Assembly (NCBI RefSeq): GCF_016862115.1 | Contig: NZ_BOMI01000059.1 | Span: 47,216-111,215 of the forward strand | Length of the DNA: 64,000 nt | Direction of reading: 5' to 3' | DNA from: Paractinoplanes deccanensis | GTDB taxonomy: Bacteria; Actinomycetota; Actinomycetes; Mycobacteriales; Micromonosporaceae | Part shown: one piece after another, positions 8,064 to 16,662 of the stretch | How positions within the stretch are numbered: position 1 is the first letter of the stretch | How the letters are laid out: each line of letters begins with the position of its first letter | Program-made: the position numbers and the translations under genes | Notes under the pieces: model-generated | What the model was told of the DNA's origin: nothing | Seen by the model: only the letters and a program-made list of their open reading frames with translations | Database searches by the model: none

Positions 8064-8903
8064 ATGACCTCTTCCGAGTTGGGCGCCTTCCTCAAAGCGC
8101 GGCGCACCGAGCTGACGCCGCGGGCGGTGGGCCTGCCCGAGTACGACGACCGCCGCCGCGTCAAAGGGCTGCGCCGGGAGGAGGTCGCGGCGCTGGCGGC
8201 GATCAGCGTCGACTACTACACCCGGCTCGAGCAGGGCCGGGTCGCCGCCTCCGCCTCGGTGCTGGCCACGCTGGCCCGCGCGTTGCGGCTCGACGACGAC
8301 CAGGAGGCCTATCTGTACGAGGTCGCCGGCAAGACGGACGCCCGTCCGCGCCGCCGGCGGCCGGCCCAGAAGCTGCGGCCCGCGATGCGGCGGCTGCTCG
8401 ACCAGCTCGGCGAGTCGCCGGCGATCGTCCTCGGCAAGCGGATGGACGTGCTCGCGTGGAACCGCGCGGCCGTGGCCCTGTTCACCGACTTCGCCGCCGT
8501 CCCCGAGCGGAACCGCAACTACGTGCGGCTGCTCTTCACCGACCCGGGGATGCGGGCCCTGCACGCCGACTGGGCGCACGACGCGCGGGACGCCGTCGCC
8601 GCCCTGCGCACGCGGGCCGCGGCCGACCCGGACGACCCCGAGCTGGCCCGGCTGGTCGGGGAGCTCGCGGTGCACGACCCCGATTTCCGGACGTGGTGGG
8701 CCGAGCACCGCGTCAACGGCGCCGGCTACGGCACCAAGCACTACCGCCACCCGGTCGTCGGCGACCTCACCCTCGACTGCGACGTCTGGGCCAGCCCCGA
8801 CGGCAGCGGCCAGGAACTGATGATCGTCACGGCCGAGCCCGGCACCCCGTCCCACGATGCCCTGCGCATCCTGTCGTCCTGGACGGCAGTCCCCCAGCGG
8901 TAA
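8064..8903 (+). CDS. XRE-family regulator with MmyB-like ligand domain
   Basis: A 279-residue transcription factor. The N-terminal helix-turn-helix (about 1-80) includes FLKARRTELTP, GLRREEVAALAAISVDYYTR and LEQGRVAAS; this is the common actinobacterial type followed by an MmyB-like PAS-fold ligand domain (residues ~105-275, with AWNRAAVALFTDF and DPDFRTWWAEHRV). Such regulators usually repress or activate a neighbouring oxidoreductase or hydrolase. The hydrolase gene 119 bp downstream on the same strand and the divergent cupin are the natural candidates. The ATG at 8064 is followed by the conserved N-terminus. Confidence 0.9.
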   Translation: MTSSELGAFLKARRTELTPRAVGLPEYDDRRRVKGLRREEVAALAAISVDYYTRLEQGRVAASASVLATLARALRLDDDQEAYLYEVAGKTDARPRRRRPAQKLRPAMRRLLDQLGESPAIVLGKRMDVLAWNRAAVALFTDFAAVPERNRNYVRLLFTDPGMRALHADWAHDARDAVAALRTRAAADPDDPELARLVGELAVHDPDFRTWWAEHRVNGAGYGTKHYRHPVVGDLTLDCDVWASPDGSGQELMIVTAEPGTPSHDALRILSSWTAVPQR

Positions 8904-9022
8904 CCCGTTCCACAGCGGACACACGTGCCTCCCGCCCGGGACGCACGGCGATGCCGCGCGCCTTCCCGCGGTCCCATCAACCGCCGTCCTGCGGTCCTAT
9001 CAACGAGAAAGGGCGTTTCGCC

Positions 9023-9955
9023 ATGCAGAAGATCGACGTCAAGTTCGACAGTCAGGGCCTCCAGATCGCCGGCCACCTCTACCTGCCCGAGGGCACCGGT
9101 CTCCCGGCCGTGGTGGTGGGCCACCCCGGCACCGGGGTGAAGGAGCAGGCCGCCGGCCTGTACGCCCGCAAGCTCGCCGAACGCGGCTACGTCGCCCTCG
9201 CCTTCGACGCCGCCTACCAGGGCGAGTCCGAGGGCCTGCCGCGCGGCCTGGAGGACCCGGCCCACCGCATCGAGGACCACAAGGCGGCCGTCAGCTACCT
9301 GACCACCCGCGCCGAGGTCGACGCGGAGCGCATCGGCGTGCTCGGCATCTGCGCCTCCGGCGGCTACGTGCTCAACGCCGCCGCGAGCGACCACCGCATC
9401 AAGGCGGTGGCCACGGTCAGCGGCGTCGACGTCGCCCGCCAGTTCCGCTTCGGCGCCGACGGCGACCAGGACCCGGCCGTCTTCCAGGGCATGCTGGACG
9501 CCGCCGCGGCCGCCCGCACGGCCGAGGCCCGCGGCGCGCAGACGCAGACGTTCAACCTCTTCCCGGCGACCCCCGAGGAGGGCCGGGCGCTGGGCGGCGA
9601 GCACGGCTACGAGGGTGTCGAGTACTACTGCACCCCGCGCGCCCAGCACCCCCGTTCCACCAAGGCCCTGCCCTGGGAGAGCATCGACCACCTGGCCCTG
9701 TTCGACGCCTGGGCCGCCGTCCCGCTGATCGGCAACCGCCCCCTGCTGTCGGTCATCGGCCGCCGCGCCGTCACCGCGTGGATGGGCATCGAGGCCTTCC
9801 AGCGCCACACCGGCCCGAAGCGCATCGTCTGGATCGACGGCGCCAGCCACGTCGACCTCTACGACAAGCCCGAGTACGTCAACCCGGCGGTCGAGGAGCT
9901 GGACGCCTTCTTCACCGGCAACCTCGCCCCGAAGGCCGCCCTCGCCGCCGCCTGA
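9023..9955 (+). CDS. Alpha/beta hydrolase, YcjY/dienelactone-hydrolase-like
   Basis: A 310-residue cytoplasmic alpha/beta hydrolase. The N-terminus IAGHLYLPEG leads to PAVVVGHPGTGVKEQ; the nucleophile elbow is GICASGGYVL, which offers a Cys or Ser as in YcjY-like and dienelactone-hydrolase proteins. The acid and histidine lie near the C-terminus (WIDGASHVDLYD). A GAAAGGGCG Shine-Dalgarno precedes the ATG. It follows the XRE regulator on the same strand and is probably its target; this type of pair is common in actinobacteria. Substrate unknown. Confidence 0.85.
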   Translation: MQKIDVKFDSQGLQIAGHLYLPEGTGLPAVVVGHPGTGVKEQAAGLYARKLAERGYVALAFDAAYQGESEGLPRGLEDPAHRIEDHKAAVSYLTTRAEVDAERIGVLGICASGGYVLNAAASDHRIKAVATVSGVDVARQFRFGADGDQDPAVFQGMLDAAAAARTAEARGAQTQTFNLFPATPEEGRALGGEHGYEGVEYYCTPRAQHPRSTKALPWESIDHLALFDAWAAVPLIGNRPLLSVIGRRAVTAWMGIEAFQRHTGPKRIVWIDGASHVDLYDKPEYVNPAVEELDAFFTGNLAPKAALAAA

Positions 9956-9972
9956 CGAACCCGCGAGCGCGG

Positions 9973-10629
9973 CTACCCGTGCGCCGCGTTGTGCCTCGCG
10001 ACCAGGCCGGGGAGTGCGTCGAGCCCGTCGACGCGGAACAGGCACTCCCCGGCCACGGCGGGCATGTCCAGGATGTGTCCCCACGGGCCACGCCGGATCA
10101 GGCACGTCTTCATGCCGGCGCGCCGAGCCGGCAGCGCGTCGTTGTCGGGCCGGTCACCGACGTACAGGATCGTGGAAGGATCGCCGCCGGCCTCGCGCAC
10201 CACCCGGTCGAAGAAGGCGGGCGACGGCTTCTGGACACCCCAGGCCGCGGACGTGCCGATCACGTCCACGGGAAGGCGGAGACTCCGCAGGACAGCCTCG
10301 GCGTGGGCCGGCTGATTGCCGGCCAGCCCCACCAGCAGACCCTGGCCCTTCAGCGCCGTCAGGCACGGTCGCGCGTCGGGATAGAGGTCCTCCTCGCCGA
10401 ACGACTCCGGCACGCCGGCGGCCGCGCGTTTCGCCTGTTCGGCCGCGAGGTCGAAGTCAGGCCGGAAGACCCGGAAGGTCTCCCGGTAGTCGAGGCCCCG
10501 GGCGATCACCGACCCGAACACTGCCGAGAACGTGTGCCGCGGCACCCCGAGCCAGTCGGCCCAGGAGGCGAACTCCCGCGACTCGTCGAGGACCGTGCCA
10601 CCTACATCGAAGAAGACCGCTTTGATCAT
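9973..10629 (-). CDS. HAD-superfamily hydrolase
   Basis: A 218-residue HAD protein. Motif I is FFDVGGTVLD; the second Asp of DxD is replaced by Gly, as in the DVGGT group of HAD proteins. Motif II falls in LVGLAGNQPAHAEAV, motif III in VQKPSPAFFDRVV, and motif IV in ILYVGDRPDNDALPARRAGMKT. A helical cap is inserted between motifs I and II. Probably a phosphatase of a small phosphorylated metabolite; the Gly substitution leaves some doubt about the reaction. Transcribed alone, convergent with the hydrolase at 9023-9955. Confidence 0.85.
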   Translation of the reverse strand: MIKAVFFDVGGTVLDESREFASWADWLGVPRHTFSAVFGSVIARGLDYRETFRVFRPDFDLAAEQAKRAAAGVPESFGEEDLYPDARPCLTALKGQGLLVGLAGNQPAHAEAVLRSLRLPVDVIGTSAAWGVQKPSPAFFDRVVREAGGDPSTILYVGDRPDNDALPARRAGMKTCLIRRGPWGHILDMPAVAGECLFRVDGLDALPGLVARHNAAHG

Positions 10630-10696
10630 CCGCCCATCATGGTCCAGGACTCCGCCGTGTGGGTCTCGCGCAGGCCCCGGAGGGACGATGCGTGCG

Positions 10697-11263
10697 TCAG
10701 CCCGGCCGTGCTGTCAGTTTGGCGGCGCAGCGTGGGCACTGCATCGGGCACGGCGTCAGCGGTGCGGCGCCGGCGAGGCCGCTGCCGTGCAGGACCTCCG
10801 CCACGGTGTCCTCGAAGCCGGACGACTCGGGGATGACCCGCTCACCGGGCACGCCGAGCAGGTCGAGCGGCGTGTACCAGGAGCGCATCTGCGCCGCCGT
10901 GACCGGGATCGGCTCCGGGCGCTGCTCGTGCCGGCGCAGGGTCTCGTCGAAGGAGACGTCCATCCAGTAGACGCTCGCCTCGTGCTCGGCGATCAGCGGG
11001 CGCAGCACGGTCCCGTACGACCTGCTGTGCAGGATGCCCTCCAGAACGACGTGGTATCCGTGCCCAAGCGCCTCACGCACCACCGCCGCGACGAACGACG
11101 GCGCGACCGTCGGCGTCTCGTCGCTGCCGTGTTCGCGCAACACCACCCGGCGCAGGTAGTCCTGCTCGATCAGGGCGCATCCCCGGCCGTAGCGCCGCCG
11201 CACCTCCCGGGCCACGCTCGTCTTGCCGGACCCACTGTTCCCGCGGATGACGACCAGTCGCAC
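10697..11263 (-). CDS. P-loop kinase-like protein (zeta-toxin/AAA type)
   Basis: A 188-residue small P-loop NTPase. The Walker A motif IRGNSGSGKTS is at the N-terminus, followed by CALIEQDYLRR and VVLEGILHSRSYG, a layout shared by chloramphenicol phosphotransferase-like and gluconate-kinase-like proteins. The C-terminus contains CPMQCPRCAAKL, a possible small zinc-binding knuckle. I chose the GTG at 11263 (MRLVVIRGNSGSG) because the family's first strand begins there; a TTG at 11275 is possible. Probably phosphorylates a small molecule; substrate unknown. No antitoxin-like partner is adjacent, so a toxin role is not supported. Confidence 0.75.
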   Translation of the reverse strand: MRLVVIRGNSGSGKTSVAREVRRRYGRGCALIEQDYLRRVVLREHGSDETPTVAPSFVAAVVREALGHGYHVVLEGILHSRSYGTVLRPLIAEHEASVYWMDVSFDETLRRHEQRPEPIPVTAAQMRSWYTPLDLLGVPGERVIPESSGFEDTVAEVLHGSGLAGAAPLTPCPMQCPRCAAKLTARPG

Positions 11264-11721
11264 GCCACCATTCAACCCGCGCGACCGTGCTCACCGCGAC
11301 CTCGACCCGCCACCCCGCCGGCTGCCACCGCGCGGCGGTTTCCTGGCGACTGCCGTTCTCAGCGCCGGCGGGTGGGGTGACGTGGCGGGTGCCGGGGGCG
11401 CCGGTCCGACAACGGGGCGAGCCAGTGGCCGAAGGGCTCGTTCGCCGAGACGCTCGATCGTTGTCCCGCTGTCGAAGCTCACCAGTGCGGCTTTGACCAG
11501 GCTGCCGACCGGCACCTCGCCGAGGTCCGGCCGTCGCGTCGTTGACGATTGCCGTCGCACGTTTTCACTCGAAGGGGCGACCGGTCGGCGGCTGCTCCGG
11601 CCGAACGGCCGGCCAAGTCGAGACGTCCGTGCCGAAAACCGGGACGCCGACGGCGGAACCTGACTTCGCGCCGATCGAGCACTGCGCCGCGCTGCGCCCG
11701 CCGGCGTACCCTGCCCCGGAC
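11264..11721. other. 458-bp intergenic region, no convincing gene
   Basis: This gap separates the divergent kinase gene and lipoprotein gene. Open frames on both strands are rich in Arg, Pro and Gly and do not resemble a family. A weak minus-strand candidate, 11560 to 11291, contains GEVPVGSLVKAALVSFDSGT, which could be a decayed fragment, but it has no clear ribosome binding site. I assign no gene here. Confidence 0.5.
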
Positions 11722-12216
11722 ATGAGAACCAGTCTGTACCTGCGCCTCCTCGCCGTTCTTGCCACGTTGCCGGTGACGGCGTGCACCGGTGGCTCCGACC
11801 GGCCGCTGCCGGCGCGTCCGCCGTCGATCACGCCCTACATGCCGGACTTCGTGCGGGCGGCGGACGGTGCCAACGCGCAGCAGCCGGGCACCGTCATCGC
11901 CGCGGGCGCCCGCCCCACCGTCACCGACCAGGGTGCCGGCGCGGAAGCCCTGACGATCCGCGACCAGGGGCAGGAAGCCTGGGCCGCGGGCACGTACCGG
12001 CTCGTCGTCCATTGCGCCGGGCTCTCGGGTGCCCTCCGCGCCTCCTTCACGCTCGGCGCGGCCTCGAGGACGGCCGACGTGTCCTCGTGCACGCCGGGCG
12101 TGACGACGCAGGAGGTCGTCCTCCGCCTCGCGACGGGCGCATCGAGCTCCGAGATCGTCATCACCCCGGCGGGAGTCGTCCAGGCCGCCGTCTCCTACCA
12201 GGTGCTCCGCGGGTAG
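11722..12216 (+). CDS. Small lipoprotein of unknown function
   Basis: A 164-residue predicted lipoprotein. The signal sequence MRTSLYLRLLAVLATLPVTAC ends in a lipobox VTAC, so the Cys would be lipidated and the protein anchored outside the membrane. The mature part is Ala/Thr-rich, and a stretch beginning TYRLVVHCAGLSGALRASF pairs two cysteines with SSCTPGVTT, suggesting one disulfide and a beta-rich fold. The start was placed at the ATG that begins the signal peptide. I do not recognise a family; it stands alone. Confidence 0.7.
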   Translation: MRTSLYLRLLAVLATLPVTACTGGSDRPLPARPPSITPYMPDFVRAADGANAQQPGTVIAAGARPTVTDQGAGAEALTIRDQGQEAWAAGTYRLVVHCAGLSGALRASFTLGAASRTADVSSCTPGVTTQEVVLRLATGASSSEIVITPAGVVQAAVSYQVLRG

Positions 12217-12295
12217 CGTGACCGCGCTCACCGGGGACCTGCACCCGTCGTCGTCCCTGGCGCGCCCCGGTCGCGCGGGCGGCGATCGTCGAGGC

Positions 12296-13159
12296 ATGAC
12301 AGAGACGAAGGTGTGGCTGGTCACCGGCAGTTCCCGCGGCCTGGGCCGCTCGATCGCCGCGGCGGCCGCCAGGAGCGGGGCGCGGGTGGTGGCGACCGCC
12401 CGCCGGCCGGAGCAGCTCGACGGTCTGGTGGCGGAGTTTCCCGATGCGGTGCGTGCTGTCGCGCTCGACGTCACCGATCCGGCGGCCGCCGAGGCAGCGG
12501 TCGCCGCGGCGGTGGCGGCGTTCGGCCGGCTCGACGTCGTGGTGAACAACGCCGGGTATGCCAACAGCGCGCCCATCGAGGAGATGAGCGCCGAGGACTT
12601 CCGAGCCCAGGTCGAGGCGAACCTGTTCGGTGTGGTGAACGTCAGCCGGGCCGCACTGCCGGTCCTGCGCAGGCAGCGGAGCGGCGTCTTCGTGCAGGTC
12701 TCGTCGATCGGCGGGCGGGTCGGCGGTACGCCGGGCATGGGCGCCTACCAGACCGCCAAGTACGCGGTCGAGGGCTTCTCCGAGGTGCTGGCCGCCGAGA
12801 CCGCGCCGTTCGGGGTCAAGGTGATCATCGTGGAGCCGGGCGCGTTCCGTACCGACTGGCAGGGGTCCTCGATGGTGCGGCACGCCGTGGGCGCCGACTA
12901 CGAGGAGACCGTCGGCCGCTTCCACCAGCTGCGGGAGGCCACCGACGGCCGGCAGCCGGGCGACCCGGACCGGGCGGGCGAGGCCATCGTGCGGATCGTC
13001 GGCGAGCCGGAGCCGCCGCGCCGGCTGCCGCTCGGGGCCGCGGCCCTCGCCTCCGCGCTCGAGGCCGGCGCCGCCCGCAACGCCGAGGCCGAGAGGTGGG
13101 CGCACGTCAGCCGGTCGACCGACTATGCCCCCGATCACACCGGGGCGGCGTCCCGGTAG
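12296..13159 (+). CDS. Short-chain dehydrogenase/reductase
   Basis: A 287-residue classical SDR oxidoreductase. The cofactor motif is TGSSRGLGRS, and the ATARR at the end of the second strand suggests NADP(H). NNAG is present, the catalytic Ser is in VQVSSIGGR, and the active-site YxxxK is YQTAK. The C-terminal extension with DPDRAGEAIVRI resembles the subgroup annotated as oxidoreductase with AtsC-like C-terminus. Monocistronic; a hairpin follows at 13168. Substrate unknown. Confidence 0.9.
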   Translation: MTETKVWLVTGSSRGLGRSIAAAAARSGARVVATARRPEQLDGLVAEFPDAVRAVALDVTDPAAAEAAVAAAVAAFGRLDVVVNNAGYANSAPIEEMSAEDFRAQVEANLFGVVNVSRAALPVLRRQRSGVFVQVSSIGGRVGGTPGMGAYQTAKYAVEGFSEVLAAETAPFGVKVIIVEPGAFRTDWQGSSMVRHAVGADYEETVGRFHQLREATDGRQPGDPDRAGEAIVRIVGEPEPPRRLPLGAAALASALEAGAARNAEAERWAHVSRSTDYAPDHTGAASR

Positions 13160-13167
13160 GGCCCGGC

Positions 13168-13203
13168 GGGCCTTGCGGGCAGTCGCCGCTGCCCGTGCGG
13201 CCC
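13168..13203 (+). terminator. Imperfect hairpin after SDR gene
   Basis: Imperfect inverted repeat just downstream of the SDR stop: the arms GGGCC...CGGGCAG and CTGCCCG...GGCCC flank a 6-nt loop (13183-13188) with mismatches in the middle of the stem. No U-tract. Its position fits termination of the SDR transcript before the mprF-like operon. Confidence 0.5.
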
Positions 13204-13301
13204 ACCCCTTCGCAAAACGAGTTTGTGCTGCTCGACACCCTTGATCAAGCGCACAGCCGACTTCACGGGCACTACACAGGAGCCGCACAGAAGATGGCCT
13301 C

Positions 13302-15014
13302 ATGACGCAGACCCGGGTGGCGCGGCCACCGCTCTCCAGGCGGACCATCGCCCGGCTGGTCCAGGTGGCCGGCCTCCTCGACGTCCTCAGCACCCTCGCC
13401 CCGCACCGGCGCGGGCACATGTCGGCGCTCATGGAGTTCGTGCCGGCCTTCGGGGTGCTCTCCGCCCGCGCGGGCACCGTCGTGGTCGGGCTGCTCCTCA
13501 TCTATCTCGGCGCCGGTCTGCGCCGGGGCAAGCGCCGCGCGTGGCAGGTGGCCGTCGGGCTCTCCGCACTCGCGGTCGCGCTGCACCTGCTGAAGGGCCT
13601 CGACTACTACGCCGCCGGGGTCAGCGCCGTCCTGTTCGTGATGCTGCTCGCCACCCAGGACCGGTTCACCGCGCTCGCCGACCGGGCCAACCGGTGGCGG
13701 GCCCTGCAAGCCTTCGTGGGCTTCGCCGCGGCCGGGTTCGCCCTCGGCTTCGTCGAGATCGGGATCCGGGTCAACCACCTCGTCGGCACGCCCGGCGTCG
13801 CGCAATGGGCCGAGCAGGCCGCGCTGGGCCTCGTCGGCGTCCACGGCCCGCTCGAGTTCCGGCATCGGTTCGGCGGCGACATCGTCGCCTACACCACGGG
13901 CGCGTGCGGGCTGCTGGCCGTCGGGGTCGCGCTGGTGGTGCTGCTGCGGCCCGGCTCGCGCCGGCCCGAGCGGGGTGAAGAGGGCGAGGCGCGCCTGCGC
14001 GAGCTTCTCGAGCGGTACGGCAAAGCCGACTCCCTCAGCTATTTCGCGACCCGCGCCGACAAGTCCCTGATGTGGTCGGGCAACCGGGCGGCGGTCGTCG
14101 CCTACCGGGTGGTGAACGGCGTCAGCCTGGCGGCCGGTGACCCGATCGGCCCGGAGTCGGCGTGGCCCGAGGCGATCGGCGCGTGGCTGGCGGACGCGCA
14201 GGCGCACGGCTGGACCCCGGCGGTGCTCGGGTGCGGCAACGCGGCGGGCAAGGCGTACCGGAAGGTGGGTCTGGACGTGGTCGAGCTGGGCGACGAGGCC
14301 ATTGTGGACACGGCGACGTTCTCGTTGAACGGGCGGCCGATGCGCGGCGTGCGGCAGGCGGTCAACCGGATGCGCCGGGCCGGATACACCTGCCGCGTGG
14401 TGCGCCAGCGCGACCTGGGCGAGGCCGAGCTGGCCGAGGCGATCCGGGCGGCGGACGCGTTCCGCGACGGGCCGGTCGAGCGCGGCTTCTCGATGGCCCT
14501 GTCCCGGTTGGGTGACCCGCGCGACGGCGACTGCCTGCTGGTGCTCTGCCACGACGAGAGCGGCACGCTGCGCGGGCTCCTCCAGTTCGTGCCGTGGGGC
14601 GCCGACGGGCTGTCGCTCGACCTGATGCGCGGCGACCGCAGCGCCGACAACGGGCTCACCGAGCTGATGGTGGTCACGGTTCTCGAGGAGGCGCCCGCGC
14701 TGGGCGTACGGCGGGTGTCGCTGAACTTCGCCGTGCTGCGCTCGGTCTTCGCGCGGGCCGAGGAGCTCGGCGCCGGCCCGGTGCTGCGGCTCTGGTCGCG
14801 GCTGCTGCGGATCGCGTCGAGGCTGTGGCAGATCGAGTCGCTCTACCGGTCGAACGCGAAGTACCTGCCGTCCTGGTCGCCGCGCTACCTGTGCTTCCCG
14901 ACGGCCCGCGACCTGCCCCGGATCGCGGTCGCGGCGATGCGCGCCGAGGCGTTTCTGCCCGAGCCGCGGCTGCGCCGTGCGCCGCGCCGGAAGCCGGCCG
15001 AGGTGACGGTGTGA
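13302..15014 (+). CDS. MprF-like phosphatidylglycerol lysyl/aminoacyl-transferase
   Basis: A 570-residue membrane enzyme. Residues 25-220 hold about six hydrophobic segments; residues 230-560 form the cytoplasmic DUF2156/GNAT-like catalytic domain, with LRELLERYGKADSLSYFATR, GDPIG, NRMRRAGYTCRVV and NFAVLRSVFARAE. MprF enzymes transfer an amino acid from aminoacyl-tRNA to phosphatidylglycerol, which lowers surface charge and protects against cationic peptides. The N-terminal membrane part is shorter than in Staphylococcus MprF and like that of many actinobacterial homologues; no lysyl-tRNA synthetase domain is fused. It begins a four-gene operon in which each start overlaps the previous stop by 4 nt. 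Confidence 0.88.
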   Translation: MTQTRVARPPLSRRTIARLVQVAGLLDVLSTLAPHRRGHMSALMEFVPAFGVLSARAGTVVVGLLLIYLGAGLRRGKRRAWQVAVGLSALAVALHLLKGLDYYAAGVSAVLFVMLLATQDRFTALADRANRWRALQAFVGFAAAGFALGFVEIGIRVNHLVGTPGVAQWAEQAALGLVGVHGPLEFRHRFGGDIVAYTTGACGLLAVGVALVVLLRPGSRRPERGEEGEARLRELLERYGKADSLSYFATRADKSLMWSGNRAAVVAYRVVNGVSLAAGDPIGPESAWPEAIGAWLADAQAHGWTPAVLGCGNAAGKAYRKVGLDVVELGDEAIVDTATFSLNGRPMRGVRQAVNRMRRAGYTCRVVRQRDLGEAELAEAIRAADAFRDGPVERGFSMALSRLGDPRDGDCLLVLCHDESGTLRGLLQFVPWGADGLSLDLMRGDRSADNGLTELMVVTVLEEAPALGVRRVSLNFAVLRSVFARAEELGAGPVLRLWSRLLRIASRLWQIESLYRSNAKYLPSWSPRYLCFPTARDLPRIAVAAMRAEAFLPEPRLRRAPRRKPAEVTV

Positions 15015-15703
15015 GCCTGACGGGCGTGCCGCTGCTCCTGCTGGCCGCGGCCGCGACGATCGCGACCGGCGCGGTCACGGTGCTGTTCTGGTCGCGTGGC
15101 GGCAGGCTGCGCCCGGTCACGCGCACGCTCGGCATCCTGCTGCTGGAGGCGCTGGTCGTGCTCACCGCGGGCCTGGAGGTCAACCGGCGCGAGCAGTTCT
15201 ACCCGTCCTGGCAGGCGCTGCGCGGCGACACGGGCACGGCCGCGGTCACCGGCGAGGTGCGCGCCGGGCTGCTCGACGGCCGTGTCCGGTCGGGTTCGTT
15301 CGAGTGGCGGCCGCCGGGGCTCGCCGCGTGGCATCTCGCCCACGCCCCGGCGGTCAGCGTCCCGGCCGACTACCTGAGCCGGCCGGACGTGGCGTTCCCC
15401 GTGGTGCTGGCGCTGGTCGCGCCGGGCACACCGACCCGGCGCACGCCCGGAGCCGTGACCGTGACCCTCGCACCCACCGCGGCCACGACGGCCACCGCGT
15501 TGCGCACCCTGCCCGCGGAGCTCGAGCGGGACCTGCGCGTCGCCGCGACCGGCTGGGACGTGCTCGGCAACGGGCCCCTCGGGGCGGCCTTCGTCAGGTC
15601 CGTGCCCGCCGGGCTCGCGGTGCTCGACCGGCCCACCGACGCCCTGCCGCCGGCGCTCAAGGCACCGCAGACGTTGCCCTCGCTCAGGAACACACGCTCA
15701 TGA
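15011..15703 (+). CDS. Membrane-anchored protein of the MprF operon
   Basis: A 230-residue protein with two N-terminal hydrophobic segments (about 4-20 and 35-52), then a likely extracytoplasmic domain with LEVNRREQFYPSWQALRGD and a repeated Thr/Ala-rich section. The topology and the motif of a second helix followed by E(L/V)N match the neighbour at 15700, whose second helix is followed by GVELNQL; the two look like related membrane anchors, but here there is no GxSxG esterase motif. GTG start in a GTGA overlap with the MprF-like gene. Possibly a degenerate or accessory paralogue of the downstream esterase. Confidence 0.7.
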   Translation: MSLTGVPLLLLAAAATIATGAVTVLFWSRGGRLRPVTRTLGILLLEALVVLTAGLEVNRREQFYPSWQALRGDTGTAAVTGEVRAGLLDGRVRSGSFEWRPPGLAAWHLAHAPAVSVPADYLSRPDVAFPVVLALVAPGTPTRRTPGAVTVTLAPTAATTATALRTLPAELERDLRVAATGWDVLGNGPLGAAFVRSVPAGLAVLDRPTDALPPALKAPQTLPSLRNTRS

Positions 15704-16662
15704 CTCTCTGGCTCGCCCTCGCCGCGGTGCTCGTCACGGCCGCCGCGCTCGCCGTCCTCTGGAACAGGCTGCGCGCGCTCGGGCGCGGCCTCCTGTCGCT
15801 CGCGGCCGTGCTGAGCGTCGTCGCCGCCGTGGGCGTGGAGCTCAACCAGCTCACCGAGACGTTCCCGTCGGCGGCGGCCGCCGTGCCGGTGGCGGCCGGC
15901 ACCGGAGGCAGCCAGATGCTGGCCGTCACGGTGCCGGGCGAGGCGAGCAAGCTCAGGCTGCCGATGTACGTGTACCTGCCCGCCGCCTACCGCTTGTCGG
16001 CCGAGCGCTTGCCGGTCGTCGAGGCGTTCCACGGCGTACCGGGGACCCCGCAGTTCTGGCTGCACAAGCTGAACGTGCAGTCCACACTGGACAGGGAGAT
16101 CGCGGCCGGGCGGATGGCGCCGACCGTGGTGCTCTTCCCGCAGCAGACGCCCAACCCGACGCTCGACACCGAGTGCACCAACCTGCGCGGCGGGCCGCAG
16201 ACCGAGACGTTCCTGACCGTGGACGTGCCCGCGTACGCCAAGGCGCACTACCGGATCCGCGCCGACCGCGCGGCCTGGGGCCTCACCGGCTATTCGGCCG
16301 GGGCCTTCTGCGCCGTCAACCTCACCCTGAAGCACCCCGACAAGTTCGCGGCCGGCGCCAGCCTGTCGGGATACGCGTCGGCCGGCATCACCATCGGCGA
16401 CGGCTCGGAACACACGACGAACAACCCGTTCTGGCGGCTCCAGCACCTGCCGCAGCCCGCGGTCGCGCTCTGGCTCGGCTGGGCCGCCGACGACAAGCAG
16501 CCGGCGCGCGACTCGCGCCTGCTGGCCGCCGAGGCCCGGGCACCGCTGGCGGTGACCACCGCGGTCGTCGCGCACGGCGGCCACAGCAGCGCGGTCTGGC
16601 GGCAGATGGAGGCGCCGGCGTTCGACTGGCTCTCCGCCCACCTGGCGGGACCGTTGCCGTGA
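15700..16662 (+). CDS. Membrane-anchored esterase (putative esterase/Ag85-like fold)
   Basis: A 320-residue protein with two N-terminal membrane helices and an extracellular alpha/beta hydrolase of the esterase D/putative-esterase family. The nucleophile elbow is GLTGYSAGAFC; a histidine near the end lies in VAHGGHSSAVW, and VEAFHGVPGTPQFW gives the oxyanion region. In Pseudomonas and Enterococcus, aminoacyl-phosphatidylglycerol hydrolases are encoded beside the synthase and remove the amino acid again; by position (coupled to an MprF-like gene through an ATGA overlap) this enzyme may do the same. That role is inference from context. Confidence 0.85.
   Translation: MTLWLALAAVLVTAAALAVLWNRLRALGRGLLSLAAVLSVVAAVGVELNQLTETFPSAAAAVPVAAGTGGSQMLAVTVPGEASKLRLPMYVYLPAAYRLSAERLPVVEAFHGVPGTPQFWLHKLNVQSTLDREIAAGRMAPTVVLFPQQTPNPTLDTECTNLRGGPQTETFLTVDVPAYAKAHYRIRADRAAWGLTGYSAGAFCAVNLTLKHPDKFAAGASLSGYASAGITIGDGSEHTTNNPFWRLQHLPQPAVALWLGWAADDKQPARDSRLLAAEARAPLAVTTAVVAHGGHSSAVWRQMEAPAFDWLSAHLAGPLP

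Noticed and set aside
10697..11263. Zeta-toxin of a toxin-antitoxin pair
   Set aside because: No small antitoxin gene is adjacent and the protein is equally close to ordinary small-molecule kinases.
11291..11560. Minus-strand 89-codon frame in the 11.3-11.7 kb gap
   Set aside because: No ribosome binding site, no recognisable family, and the C-terminal half is Arg/Pro/Gly filler.
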